Part shown: positions 41,882-50,875 of the stretch, in pieces
How positions within the stretch are numbered: position 1 is the first letter of the stretch
Layout: the number at the start of each line of letters is the position of its first letter
DNA from: UBA5868 sp964482025
Lineage (GTDB): Bacteria; Pseudomonadota; Gammaproteobacteria; Pseudomonadales; Cellvibrionaceae
Length of the DNA: 64,000 nt
Assembly (NCBI GenBank): GCA_964482025.1
Contig: CAYZVN010000002.1
Span: 1 to 64,000, forward strand
Direction: 5' to 3'
Program-made: the position numbers and the translations under genes
Notes under the pieces: model-generated
What the model saw: only the letters and a program-made list of their open reading frames with translations
Told to the model about the DNA's origin: nothing
The model's database searches: none

Positions 41882-43693
41882 GTGCGTCCACGTCACTCTT
41901 TTAATGCCGATCCTGAGGCGCAGCCCAACTGGCGCGCCATGCTGTCGCTCGCTCCTTATTTGCGTGAGTTTAAGGGTAGGGTGGTGCTCTCCTTTCTATT
42001 TTTGATCGCCGCCAAAATTGCCGGGGTTGCCATGCCCTGGGTGCTCAAGCTGATTGTTGACGACCTGGATCTGACCGCAACGGCAGCGGTTGTGGTGCCG
42101 ATCTTTTTGTTGTTGGCTTATGGGCTGCTGCGCTTTGCCTCCGTATTTTTAGGAGAGTTGCGTGATGCGATTTTCGCGCGCGTCACTGAGCGGGCGATGC
42201 GCCGAGTGGGGTTGGAGGTGTTTCGCCATCTGCATACCTTGGATTTGGATTTTCACCTATCGCGCAAAACCGGCGGGCTGTCGCGGGACATTGAGCGGGG
42301 CACCTCGGGCATCAGTTTCCTGCTGCGCTTTTTGTTGTTCAATATTATCCCCACCTTGTTTGAACTATTGCTGATTGCAATTATTTTGTTCAAACAGTTT
42401 TCGCTGGCTTACTGTTTAACCGTTATTGTTGCGGTGCTGGTTTATATCGTTTTTTCGGTGCTGGTAACCGAGTGGCGCACGAAATTTGTCCGCGAGGCCA
42501 ACGAGCAAGACAATCGCTCCAATACCCGTGCGGTCGACAGTCTTCTTAATTACGAGACCGTTAAATATTTCAATAACGAAGAGTATGAGGCGCGGGAGTA
42601 CGATCAACACCTCGCCGATTGGGAGCAATCTCGGCTGAAAAACCGCTTGTCGCTGGCGGCGCTGAACTCGGGACAAGCGCTGATTATTGCCGCGTCGGTT
42701 ACGCTTATGATGGTGATGGCCGCTTACGGCGTGGCGCAAGGCAGCATGACTATAGGGGATTTTGTCATGATCAATGCCTATATGATTCAACTGTTTATTC
42801 CGCTTAACTTCCTCGGATTTGTCTATCGTGAAATTCGCCAATCGCTCATCAATGTCGAGCGGATGTTTGACCTACTGCGCGTGAAGCCCAAGATCACCGA
42901 GAGCGATTCGGCAAAGTCGTTTTCGGCCGAGCGCGATCGCAATATTGGCCTGGAATTTCGCCGGGTATCTTTTTCCTATCATCCCGACCGGCGCATCTTG
43001 CGGGATGTCAGTTTTTCGGTCGAGCCGGGACAAAAAGTGGCAATTGTAGGGGCCAGCGGCGCCGGCAAGTCGACCATCGCGAAATTGCTTTTCCGTTTTT
43101 ACGACCCCGATAGTGGCGGCATTTATCTTAATGGCGAAAACATTCGCGACCTCTCTCTCCACGATTTACGCAGGCAGTTTGGTGTGGTGCCTCAGGATAC
43201 TGTGCTGTTCAATGATACGATTTATTACAACATTGCTTACGGCAATCCTTCGGCTACTGACGAGCAAGTGCGCCGCGCCGCCGAGGCCGCCCATCTCCAG
43301 GGTTTTATCGACCAGCTGCCACAACAATACGCAACCATGGTGGGGGAGCGGGGGCTCAAGGTATCCGGTGGCGAAAAGCAGCGTATCGCCATTGCCCGGG
43401 TGCTGCTGAAAAACCCACCGGTACTCTTATTTGATGAGGCAACCTCGGCGTTGGATACCGAGGCGGAAAGAGTCATCTCTGCCGCTTTGGATGAGCTGGC
43501 CGAGCGCCATACAGTTTTAATTATCGCCCACCGCTTGTCGACTGTTATGAATGCCGATCGCATTCTGGTTCTGCACCAGGGGCAGGTGGTAGAGCAGGGC
43601 ACTCATGCTGAGTTGTTAGAGTTGGAGGGATACTATTGGTCCTTGTGGCAACATCAGCGAGAAGATAAAGAGGTCGACCGACTTGAGGGATAG
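41882..43693 (+). CDS. ATM1-type ABC exporter (fused permease and ATPase)
   Basis: The 603-residue half-transporter has an N-terminal six-helix membrane domain (about 30-320) and a C-terminal ATPase. Walker A is VGASGAGKST, the signature is VSGGEKQRIA and Walker B is VLLFDEATS, followed by the H-loop IIAHRLST. The membrane domain carries ALNSGQALIIAASVTLMM and the NYETVKYFNNEEYEA segment typical of ATM1/HMT1 proteins, which export glutathione-linked metal or sulfur compounds. The substrate here is inferred. The start is a GTG at 41882. Confidence 0.93.
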   Translation: MRPRHSFNADPEAQPNWRAMLSLAPYLREFKGRVVLSFLFLIAAKIAGVAMPWVLKLIVDDLDLTATAAVVVPIFLLLAYGLLRFASVFLGELRDAIFARVTERAMRRVGLEVFRHLHTLDLDFHLSRKTGGLSRDIERGTSGISFLLRFLLFNIIPTLFELLLIAIILFKQFSLAYCLTVIVAVLVYIVFSVLVTEWRTKFVREANEQDNRSNTRAVDSLLNYETVKYFNNEEYEAREYDQHLADWEQSRLKNRLSLAALNSGQALIIAASVTLMMVMAAYGVAQGSMTIGDFVMINAYMIQLFIPLNFLGFVYREIRQSLINVERMFDLLRVKPKITESDSAKSFSAERDRNIGLEFRRVSFSYHPDRRILRDVSFSVEPGQKVAIVGASGAGKSTIAKLLFRFYDPDSGGIYLNGENIRDLSLHDLRRQFGVVPQDTVLFNDTIYYNIAYGNPSATDEQVRRAAEAAHLQGFIDQLPQQYATMVGERGLKVSGGEKQRIAIARVLLKNPPVLLFDEATSALDTEAERVISAALDELAERHTVLIIAHRLSTVMNADRILVLHQGQVVEQGTHAELLELEGYYWSLWQHQREDKEVDRLEG

Positions 43694-43785
43694 GCGGCCT
43701 TCAGTAGCTCACAGACTGGAGCTGACGTGCAGAAATCGCCTGCAGACTATGGCTAAAGTCTCACAAGAAGATGGGCATATGTCGG

Positions 43786-43814
43786 TTGAAACCCCCTGTC
43801 CTCGCGGATAATAT
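43786..43814 (+). promoter_or_regulatory. Candidate sigma-70 promoter of hcp
   Basis: TTGAAA at 43786-43791 is followed after 15 bases by GATAAT (43807-43812) or after 17 bases by TAATAT. It is about 60 bases upstream of the hcp ATG. Confidence 0.45.
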
Positions 43815-43871
43815 GGCCGCCAACACTGATTCACAGTGTCCGCCACTTAAAAATACGAAGGAGCATTACAT

Positions 43872-44354
43872 ATGGCAGTTTATATTGAGTACGAAGGAAT
43901 CAAGGGCAACGTTACTGCAGAAGGCTTTGCGGACCACATTAAAGTGTTGTCGCTCAACTTCGGTGTCAGCCGCGGGATTTCCATGGAATCTGGTCACATG
44001 GCCAACCGCGAAGCCACTCGCCCTGCGCTGAGTGAAATTACCTTCACTAAAATGGCAGACATCTCGAGTACTCCTCTGTTTAAAGAGTCTGTAACGGGCT
44101 CCACTGGTAAGAACGTTAAAATCAAGTTCGTTCAAACTGGTGCTGATAAAGTAACCACTTTTATGGATTACGAACTGGAAGATTGCTTGGTTAGCGGCTA
44201 TTCCATTTCTGCTAGCAGCGACGGTGACCCAGTTGAATCCATTACCCTGAGCTTTGCTAAAGTCCTGGTTAACTACCACGATTACGACAAAAAGAACGCT
44301 GGCAAAAGCCCACAGCGCGCCGGTTACGATCTCACCACTGCAAAGCCTCTGTAA
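43872..44354 (+). CDS. hcp: Hcp family type VI secretion tube protein
   Basis: The 160-residue protein fits the Hcp1 family: AVYIEYEGIKGNVTAEGFADHIKVLSLNFGVSRGISM, then SEITFTKMADISSTPLFKESVTGSTGKNVKIKFVQTG and YELEDCLVSGYSISASSDGDPVESITLSFAKV. Hcp hexamers form the inner tube of the type VI secretion system. No other T6SS gene is in this window, so it is an orphan copy that would feed a system encoded elsewhere, or serve another use. GAAGGAGC precedes the ATG, and the gene has its own promoter and terminator. Confidence 0.94.
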   Translation: MAVYIEYEGIKGNVTAEGFADHIKVLSLNFGVSRGISMESGHMANREATRPALSEITFTKMADISSTPLFKESVTGSTGKNVKIKFVQTGADKVTTFMDYELEDCLVSGYSISASSDGDPVESITLSFAKVLVNYHDYDKKNAGKSPQRAGYDLTTAKPL

Positions 44355-44373
44355 GACTACTGCCCTATACCCT

Positions 44374-44398
44374 AAAGCCCGCATTAGCGGGCTTTTTT
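44374..44398 (+). terminator. Intrinsic terminator of hcp
   Basis: AAAGCCCGC and GCGGGCTTT pair around ATTA, followed by further Ts. The stem is nine base pairs. Confidence 0.94.
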
Positions 44399-44593
44399 GT
44401 TTCCGCACTTTTTCTTTCCCTTCCGTCCTCAAGTGTCCACCACCGTTAAGTCTTCCATTAGCGGCGTACGTGAATCACCGGCAAAAACCCTTTAAGCTAA
44501 GACCGCTCCTCAGCGGAGAAAGCAAAGCGAAGGCTCAGACAAGCGATTAAATTGTTTGAATCATTCATTTCTATGTGGAATGTGGAGGGTGAG

Positions 44594-45988
44594 ATGACGG
44601 CAGAAAAGATACGCACCGAAACAGATACGTTGGGTGCGATAGAGGTTCCCGAAGCGTGTTACTGGGGCGCACAAACCCAGCGCTCTATCGAAAACTTTCC
44701 CATCGGCGGGCAGCGCTTTTCTCCGCTAATGATCCGCTCTCTGTTTATCGTTAAAGCGGCCGCAGCGCGCACCAACGTGGCGCTGGGGAAGCTCGATCAG
44801 AATTTGTGCGACTTGATTTTACAGGCCTGTAAAGAAGGCTTAAGTGGACGTTTTGACGACCAATTTCCCTTGGTGGTGTGGCAAACCGGCAGCGGCACGC
44901 AAACCAATATGAATGCCAATGAGGTCATCGCCAATCGCGCCAACGAATTGGCCGGGCAGCCCAAAGGTGGTAAAAAGCCGGTCCACCCCAACGATCACGT
45001 CAACCTGTCTCAGTCTTCCAACGATGTATTTCCCACCGCGATGCATATAGCTGCCGTCTTGGCGTTGCATGAGCGCATGGAGCCGGCTTTGCACCAGTTA
45101 ACTAAGAGCCTGGCGGAGCGTGGAAAAGCCTTTTCGGATGTGGTGAAAATTGGTCGCACCCATATGATGGATGCAACCCCATTGACCTTGGGGCAGGAGT
45201 TCGGGGGCTATGTGGCGCAGCTGGAATTAGCGCGGGTCAGCCTGGAGCAAGCTCGCGAGGATTTGTACGACTTGGCACTCGGCGGCACTGCGGTGGGGAC
45301 GGGCTTGAACAGCCATCCGCAGTGGGCGGAAAAAGTGGCTGCGGCTATAGGGGACCATACCGGCTTACCGTTTCGCACCGCGCCCGATAAGTTTATGGCA
45401 CTGTCCGCCCACGACGCCTTGTTAAAAGTCAGCGCCGCCCTGCGTCAATTAGCCAGTGCGCTGCTGGTGATTGGTAATAATTTGCGGCTACTGGCAAGTG
45501 GTCCACGCTGTGGTTTGGGTGAGCTGGTATTGCCTGCAAATGAACCGGGCAGCTCCATTATGCCGGGCAAGGTAAACCCCACCCAGATCGAAGCGCTTAC
45601 CATGGTAGCGGCGCAGGTAATCGGTAACGACACCGCCGTTTGTGTCGCCGCGTCCCAAGGTCATTTGCAGCTAAATGTCTTTAAACCGGTGATTATTCAC
45701 AATGTGCTGCAATCGATCGATTTGCTGGCGGACGGCTGTAACAGCTTCCGGGAACGCTGTGTAGCGGGTATGGCAGCCAATGAAAATGCCGTCGCGGCGC
45801 ACTTGCATAACTCCTTGATGCTGGTGACCGCGCTGGCACCACAAATCGGTTACGACGAGGCTGCAGCGGTCGCTAAGCAGGCCTATGAAGAAAATAAAAC
45901 CTTGCTTGAGGTGGTGCTGGAGCGCGGTTTGATGGATCGAGAAACCTTCCAGCGCCTGACAGACCCCGGCCTGATGGTTGGCCCTTAA
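44594..45988 (+). CDS. fumC: Class II fumarate hydratase
   Basis: FumC interconverts fumarate and malate in the TCA cycle without an iron-sulfur cluster. The 464-residue protein carries the superfamily signature GSSIMPGKVNP, the active-site TGSGTQTNMNANEVIANRA, SQSSNDVFPTAMH and RTHMMDATPLTLGQEF. The ATG at 44594 (MTAEKIRTETDTLG) has TGGAGGGTGAG ahead; an upstream in-frame start adds 14 residues. It faces acnA across a shared terminator. Confidence 0.96.
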   Translation: MTAEKIRTETDTLGAIEVPEACYWGAQTQRSIENFPIGGQRFSPLMIRSLFIVKAAAARTNVALGKLDQNLCDLILQACKEGLSGRFDDQFPLVVWQTGSGTQTNMNANEVIANRANELAGQPKGGKKPVHPNDHVNLSQSSNDVFPTAMHIAAVLALHERMEPALHQLTKSLAERGKAFSDVVKIGRTHMMDATPLTLGQEFGGYVAQLELARVSLEQAREDLYDLALGGTAVGTGLNSHPQWAEKVAAAIGDHTGLPFRTAPDKFMALSAHDALLKVSAALRQLASALLVIGNNLRLLASGPRCGLGELVLPANEPGSSIMPGKVNPTQIEALTMVAAQVIGNDTAVCVAASQGHLQLNVFKPVIIHNVLQSIDLLADGCNSFRERCVAGMAANENAVAAHLHNSLMLVTALAPQIGYDEAAAVAKQAYEENKTLLEVVLERGLMDRETFQRLTDPGLMVGP

Positions 45989-46006
45989 AGTAAAAAAGAG
46001 GAATAA

Positions 46007-46032
46007 AAAAAGCGGGGCGATCCCCGCTTTTT
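46007..46032. terminator. Bidirectional terminator between fumC and acnA
   Basis: AAAAAGCGGGG and CCCCGCTTTTT pair around CGAT. A- and T-runs on both sides allow it to end both convergent transcripts. Confidence 0.94.
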
Positions 46033-46072
46033 GCTCTTTGGCCAGTTGGATTTTACTCTTTGGCCAGTTGAC
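46029..46072. repeat. Imperfect 22-bp tandem duplication over the acnA stop codon
   Basis: Two 22-base copies differ at three positions at most and share CTCTTTGGCCAGTTG exactly (46034-46048 and 46056-46070). The inner copy contains the last acnA codons and its TAA; in the outer copy the stop triplet is changed to GCA context and is not in frame. Confidence 0.85.
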
Positions 46073-48438
46073 GCAACACGTAGTGCAAGATGCCGCCATG
46101 GCGGAAGTATTCCCATTCGACGGCGGTATCAATGCGCACCTGCACGGTGAAGGTTTTTTCCACCCCCGCAGGGGAGGTGGCGGTCACCTTTAATTCCTCC
46201 GGCTCGCCTTTNNNNNNNNNNNNNNNNNNNNNNNNNNNNNNNNNNNNNNNNNNNNNNNNNNNNNNNNNNNNNNNNNNNNNNNNNNNNNNNNNNNNNNNNN
46301 NNNNNNNNNNNTCTGATCGAGCCGGCGGGCGAGATGTGGTCAGTGGTAATGGAGTCGCCGACCTTAACCAAGCAGCGTGCGTCGACGATCGCCGGTGGGG
46401 GCGTCACTTCCATCGTCATGCCTTCGAAATAGGGCGGTTGCTTGACGTAAGTGGACTCCGGCCAGGAATAAACCTCGTCCTCCGGCACGGGTAGTGCACG
46501 CCATTCGTCGCTGCCGCTGAAAACGTCGGCGTATTTTTCGCGATACAGCTGCGCGGAAATGTTCTGGGCAATGCAGTCGCTGATTTCCTGCTGGTCGGGC
46601 CAGATGTCGCGGAGAAACACCGGCTTGCCTTCGCTGTCGGTCCCCAGCGGGTCGCGGGTTAAGTCTTTGCGCATACTGCCGGCTAAGGCATAGGCGACAA
46701 CCAGCGGCGGCGATGCCAAATAGTTGGCTTTGACTTCCTGGTGAATCCGCCCTTCAAAGTTGCGGTTGCCCGACAGTACGGCGGCGACTAGAAGGTCTGC
46801 CGCTCGCACCGCGTTTTGCACAGGCTCTGGTAGCGGGCCTGAGTTACCGATACAGGTTGTGCAGCCGAAACCGACGATATCGAAGCCGAGCTTTGCCAGT
46901 GGCTCGAGCAATCCGGCGTTTTCCATATACGCCGGCACTACCTGAGAGCCGGGAGCAAACGACGTTTTAACCCAGGGTTGGACTTGCAGCCCGCGTGCGA
47001 CCGCGTTGCGGGCGAGTAGTCCAGCAGCGATGAGAACAGCCGGGTTGGAGGTGTTGGTGCATGAGGTGATGGCCGCGATCACGATTGCCCCGTCTTCGAG
47101 CATGACACTCTGCCCGTTGATCTCAATCTGCTTGGCGCCCAGTTTGTCGCGATTTTTGCCGGCGACGGCGGTTTGACCACCTTCGGCTTCGAAACGATGC
47201 TCGGCGGAGCTGGCGATTTTCGCCCTGCGTTGCTCGGCCTCTGCGGCTTCCAGTTTGGCGAATTCTTCGGCAGCGGCGCTGAGCACTATGCGGTCCTGCG
47301 GCCGCTTAGGCCCGGCCAAACTCGACTCGACGGTGCTTAAATCCAGCTCCAGTACCGAGCTGTATTGCGCGTCGGGAGTGCTGTCTTCGCGCCAGATACC
47401 CTGCGCTTGAGCGTAGGCTTTTACCAAATCGATTTGTTTCTGATCACGGCCGGAAAGCGCGAGGTAGTTGAGCGTTTCCTGGTCGATTGGGAACAATCCG
47501 CAGGTGGCGCCATATTCGGGGGCCATATTGCCAATGGTCGCCCGGTCGGCAAGGGGGAGGTGGCTGAGCCCCGGACCGAAAAATTCGACGAACTTGCCCA
47601 CCACCCCGGCTTTGCGCAGCATTTGCGTTACGGTGAGCACCAGGTCGGTCGCCGTGGCTCCTTCGCGCAAGCGGCCGACGAGGCGAAAGCCTACAACCTG
47701 CGGGATTAACATGGTAATCGGTTGGCCAAGCATGGCTGCTTCCGCTTCGATGCCGCCGACGCCCCAGCCCAGTACCCCCAAGCCGTTAATCATCGGGGTG
47801 TGGGAATCGGTTCCGACCAGGGTGTCCATCAACAGCAAGGTTTGGTCACCGCGACGCTCGCGCATGACCACCTGAGCTAAGTACTCCAGGTTCACTTGGT
47901 GGACAATGCCGGTGCCCGGCGGCACTACGCGAAAATTCGCGAACGCCTTTTGGCCCCAGCGGAGAAATTGATAGCGCTCGCTATTGCGCTGGAACTCCAG
48001 CTCGATGTTGCGGGCGAGGGCGTTAGGGCTGCCGAACTCGTCTACCATTACCGAGTGGTCGATAACCAGATCTACCGGGCCTAACGGATTGATTTTTGCC
48101 GGGTCGGCGCCCAGTTGTTGCATGGCGGCGCGCATTGCCGCCAAGTCGACGATGGCGGGTACCCCAGTAAAGTCCTGAAGCACCACTCGCGCTGGGGTAA
48201 AGTTGATTTGATAATCCGGTTCGGCGTCGGGCTGCCACGCCAGAAGCGCTTCTATGTCCTCGCGGACTACGTTAATACCGTCCTCTTTACGCAGCAGGTT
48301 TTCCAGAAGAATTTTCAACGCGTAAGGTAGGCGTTTAACCTGTTCCTGTGGCAGAGCAGCCAGAGAAAAATAGTGATAACTCTCCCCTCCGCTGCTGAGT
48401 TGGCTGAGTGCGTTAAAACTGTTTTCTTGACGTGTCAT
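46053..48438 (-). CDS. acnA: Aconitate hydratase A (interrupted by an N gap)
   Basis: AcnA isomerises citrate and isocitrate via a 4Fe-4S cluster. The first 709 residues are intact: QDFTGVPAIVDLAAMR, VGTDSHTPMINGLGVLGWGVGGIEA, the cluster Cys in TSCTNTSNP and FGCTTCIGNSGPL, then GDSITTDHISPAGSI just before the gap. After the 100 N, the true C-terminus is in another frame: ELKVTATSPAGVEKTF, RIDTAVEWEYFRHGGILHYV, ending LAKE and TAA at 46053-46055. About 125-140 residues (the YGSRRGN and YGSGSSRDWA region) are missing, so the real gap is near 400 bases. The start ATG at 48438 has GGAGGTGAC ahead; an upstream GTG is less likely. I treat the gene as functional. Confidence 0.93.
46212..46311. other. 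Assembly gap of 100 N inside acnA
   Basis: Exactly 100 undetermined bases. The reading frame on either side does not agree with a 100-base gap, and about 125-140 conserved residues are absent, so the number is a placeholder. Confidence 0.97.
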
Positions 48439-48679
48439 AAGGGTCACCTCCAGTGTCTTTAAACGGCAATAATCTAAAGGGTCCGGCGCGGCGAATTCCG
48501 GTTCGTGAATGATTGGGTCTGGTTGGGGAGTCTCACTATACTCAAAAAAAATAGAGGCGTCTGTTCGGAAGCCGCCGTACCCTTAAAGCGAAATATAAGA
48601 TGGTCGGCAAAATAATCCGGGTTACCGCGACGCGGGCCTTAGTGTCAGTCTCACCAGTGAGTTAATAAGGTTTTCCTGC

Positions 48680-50089
48680 ATGCCGCATATTCGTCGAGTC
48701 GAACGTAGCGCCTCCCAACGTTATTGGTTGCGTAAAACGCTCAGATGTTCCCAAGTGGAGGCGGTGGCGTCTTCCACTATGACGGCAACAGGCGATAATT
48801 TTTTCAATGCTTTTGCCATTTATTTACAGGCTAGCATCTTACAGATGGGTTGGCTGACTGCTTTCCCCCAGTTTTTTGGCGCTTGCTTTCAGCTGCTTTC
48901 GGTTTGGCTTGGTGCCTATATTCAACGGCGTCTGTTGATTGTCGTCTTCGCCATAGTGCAGGCGCTGGTGGTCGCGGCTATGGGTGTGTTGGCGCTGCTT
49001 CATCCCGAGTGGGGCATATTGGCGCTTATTGTGTTGGCCATCTTTTATCACGCCAGTGCCAATGTCATTCAACCCCAGTGGCGAGCGTGGATGGGCAGCT
49101 TGGTGCCGCGCCGGCGTCGCGGAGTATTTTTTGCCGCGCGCACCCGGCTCACTATGGCAACCTCCCTGGTGATGTTTCTAGCCGGTGGCGCTTTGCTAAG
49201 TTGGAGTGAGGCGTCTGGCAAGGCTTGGCTGGGTTTTTTGCTGTTATTTACGATTGCCGCCACTGGTCGATTAATATCCGCCGGGCTTTTGTGGGCCATG
49301 CACGATCCAGATCCCCATCCATCCGCTGCCCAGCCGCGCCAATTTGCGCAAACCATGCAGCAGACGCTGCTCTCGCTTAAAGACCGCACCTTTCGCAATT
49401 ACAGTATTTTTGTTGCGGGCATGCAGGGTATGGTGGCGATTTCTGCTCCTTTTTTTGCCGTGTATATGTTGTCAGAGTTGCAGTTTTCCTACTTGCAATA
49501 CAGCCTCAATAGCATTGCCTCTATCGCCACGCAATTTCTAACTTTACGGTTTTGGGGCCGGGTGAGCGACCGGCTTGGCAACCGCTTGGTTATGGTGACC
49601 ACCAGCTGCATTTTGCCGACCTTACCTTTGTGGTGGTTAGTCTCGCCCAATTTCTACTACTTGTTGCTGGTGCAGGCGCTATCAGGGTTTGCCTGGAGCG
49701 GCTTTTCGCTGAGCACCGCCAACTACCTCTATGATATTCGCCCCCACAGAACTCACTTTGCCAGTTATGCGGCCGTGCAATCCGCTATAGGTGCAACTTT
49801 AGTGTTCGCCGGTGCTTTATTTGGCGGCTATTTAGCTGTGGCGGCGCCTGCCATTCGCGAGCACCTACCGTTCGAGTTGGGCAGCGCGATTTTTGTGGTC
49901 TTTATCTGCAGCGCCTTGCTGCGTAGCTTAGTGGCGTTATGGTTTATCCCACGGGCGGTGGAGCCCAGAGTGCGCCAGCACCCGCAGTTGCTTAAAGTGA
50001 TCTATCGCGTAGCGCGCTTTAACGCCATCTCGGGAATGGTGTTGGATTGGTTGACGGTCACCAGTCGCAAAGACGATCCAGGCCAGTAG
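48680..50089 (+). CDS. MFS family transporter
   Basis: The 469-residue protein has about 10-12 membrane helices arranged as two halves, with a central loop near residues 210-235 (DPDPHPSAAQPRQFAQTMQQ). The inter-helix motif RVSDRLGNRLVMV in the second half matches the MFS loop pattern. I see no feature that fixes a substrate. It is divergent from acnA and convergent with the DNA-repair pair. Confidence 0.88.
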   Translation: MPHIRRVERSASQRYWLRKTLRCSQVEAVASSTMTATGDNFFNAFAIYLQASILQMGWLTAFPQFFGACFQLLSVWLGAYIQRRLLIVVFAIVQALVVAAMGVLALLHPEWGILALIVLAIFYHASANVIQPQWRAWMGSLVPRRRRGVFFAARTRLTMATSLVMFLAGGALLSWSEASGKAWLGFLLLFTIAATGRLISAGLLWAMHDPDPHPSAAQPRQFAQTMQQTLLSLKDRTFRNYSIFVAGMQGMVAISAPFFAVYMLSELQFSYLQYSLNSIASIATQFLTLRFWGRVSDRLGNRLVMVTTSCILPTLPLWWLVSPNFYYLLLVQALSGFAWSGFSLSTANYLYDIRPHRTHFASYAAVQSAIGATLVFAGALFGGYLAVAAPAIREHLPFELGSAIFVVFICSALLRSLVALWFIPRAVEPRVRQHPQLLKVIYRVARFNAISGMVLDWLTVTSRKDDPGQ

Positions 50090-50875
50090 TTACGAGTTGC
50101 GGGTCTTGGTGGGAGCTTTCTCGACCAGATAACGCCAATAGCGGCGCGGCATATGACGCAAATGCAATTTAGGGTTCTTGCGTTCCTGAATCGTTACCGA
50201 ATTGAAATAACTCACCCAAAGCTGCTGATACTGGTCCTCTTCACCGTCAAAACCTGCGCCTTCGGCCGAGTTGAAACGGTGGGCCAAAAGCGGGTGGTCG
50301 AGTCCGATAAAGTGCGTTGAGGTGAGATCGTAATACAGTGCATAGTGACGGAGGCTATCCACGATTATCCAAGGCTGATCGGTGTAGCGTTTTTCGAAGT
50401 GCTTACCAATTAGGGGAAGCACATTAAAATCGGGGTTGATCAAGGCGCAAAAAATGCCGTCGCGAAACTTTTTAAAGCGCACAAAAGCATGCATGCGATG
50501 CACCTCGCGGCGGATCATTTTTTCAATGCGCAAAGCGTCGGCAATATCCGGGTTGGCATAATTGCCCAGAGGATTTTTCCGGCTATCCATCACAGTTTTA
50601 ACAAACCGAAAAATCGTCATTTCGATTTCGGCTAAACCGGACAAAAACATCTTGTACACCAACAAGGCGCCGCGCCCTTCGCTCTGGCGGTCCAGTCCCT
50701 GCAACACTCGTTCGGCGTATTCTTCACTGCTTTGAATCGAGTACACATCATCCAAAAGTCCCGGCTGATAGCACTCTTCGCGCACAATATTGGCTGGGTA
50801 GCGCTTGCCGGCAAAGCATTGAAAAACGACGCTTAATAAACCTTCAAATGACCCGTCATACACATAAATGCTCAT
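50090..50875 (-). CDS. TIGR03915-type putative DNA repair protein
   Basis: The 261-residue soluble protein matches the family that accompanies TIGR03916 radical SAM proteins: MSIYVYDGSFEGLLSVVFQCF, YANPDIADALRIEKMIRREVHRMHAFVRFKKF, ALINPDFNVLPLIGKHFEKRY and WIIVDSLRHYALYYD. The C-terminal DUF4130 part (QLWVSYFNSVTIQERKNPKLHLRHMPRRYWRYL) recalls uracil-DNA glycosylase-linked proteins. The activity is unproven. Its ATG overlaps the upstream stop as ATGA, so both products are made together. Confidence 0.9.
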   Translation of the reverse strand: MSIYVYDGSFEGLLSVVFQCFAGKRYPANIVREECYQPGLLDDVYSIQSSEEYAERVLQGLDRQSEGRGALLVYKMFLSGLAEIEMTIFRFVKTVMDSRKNPLGNYANPDIADALRIEKMIRREVHRMHAFVRFKKFRDGIFCALINPDFNVLPLIGKHFEKRYTDQPWIIVDSLRHYALYYDLTSTHFIGLDHPLLAHRFNSAEGAGFDGEEDQYQQLWVSYFNSVTIQERKNPKLHLRHMPRRYWRYLVEKAPTKTRNS

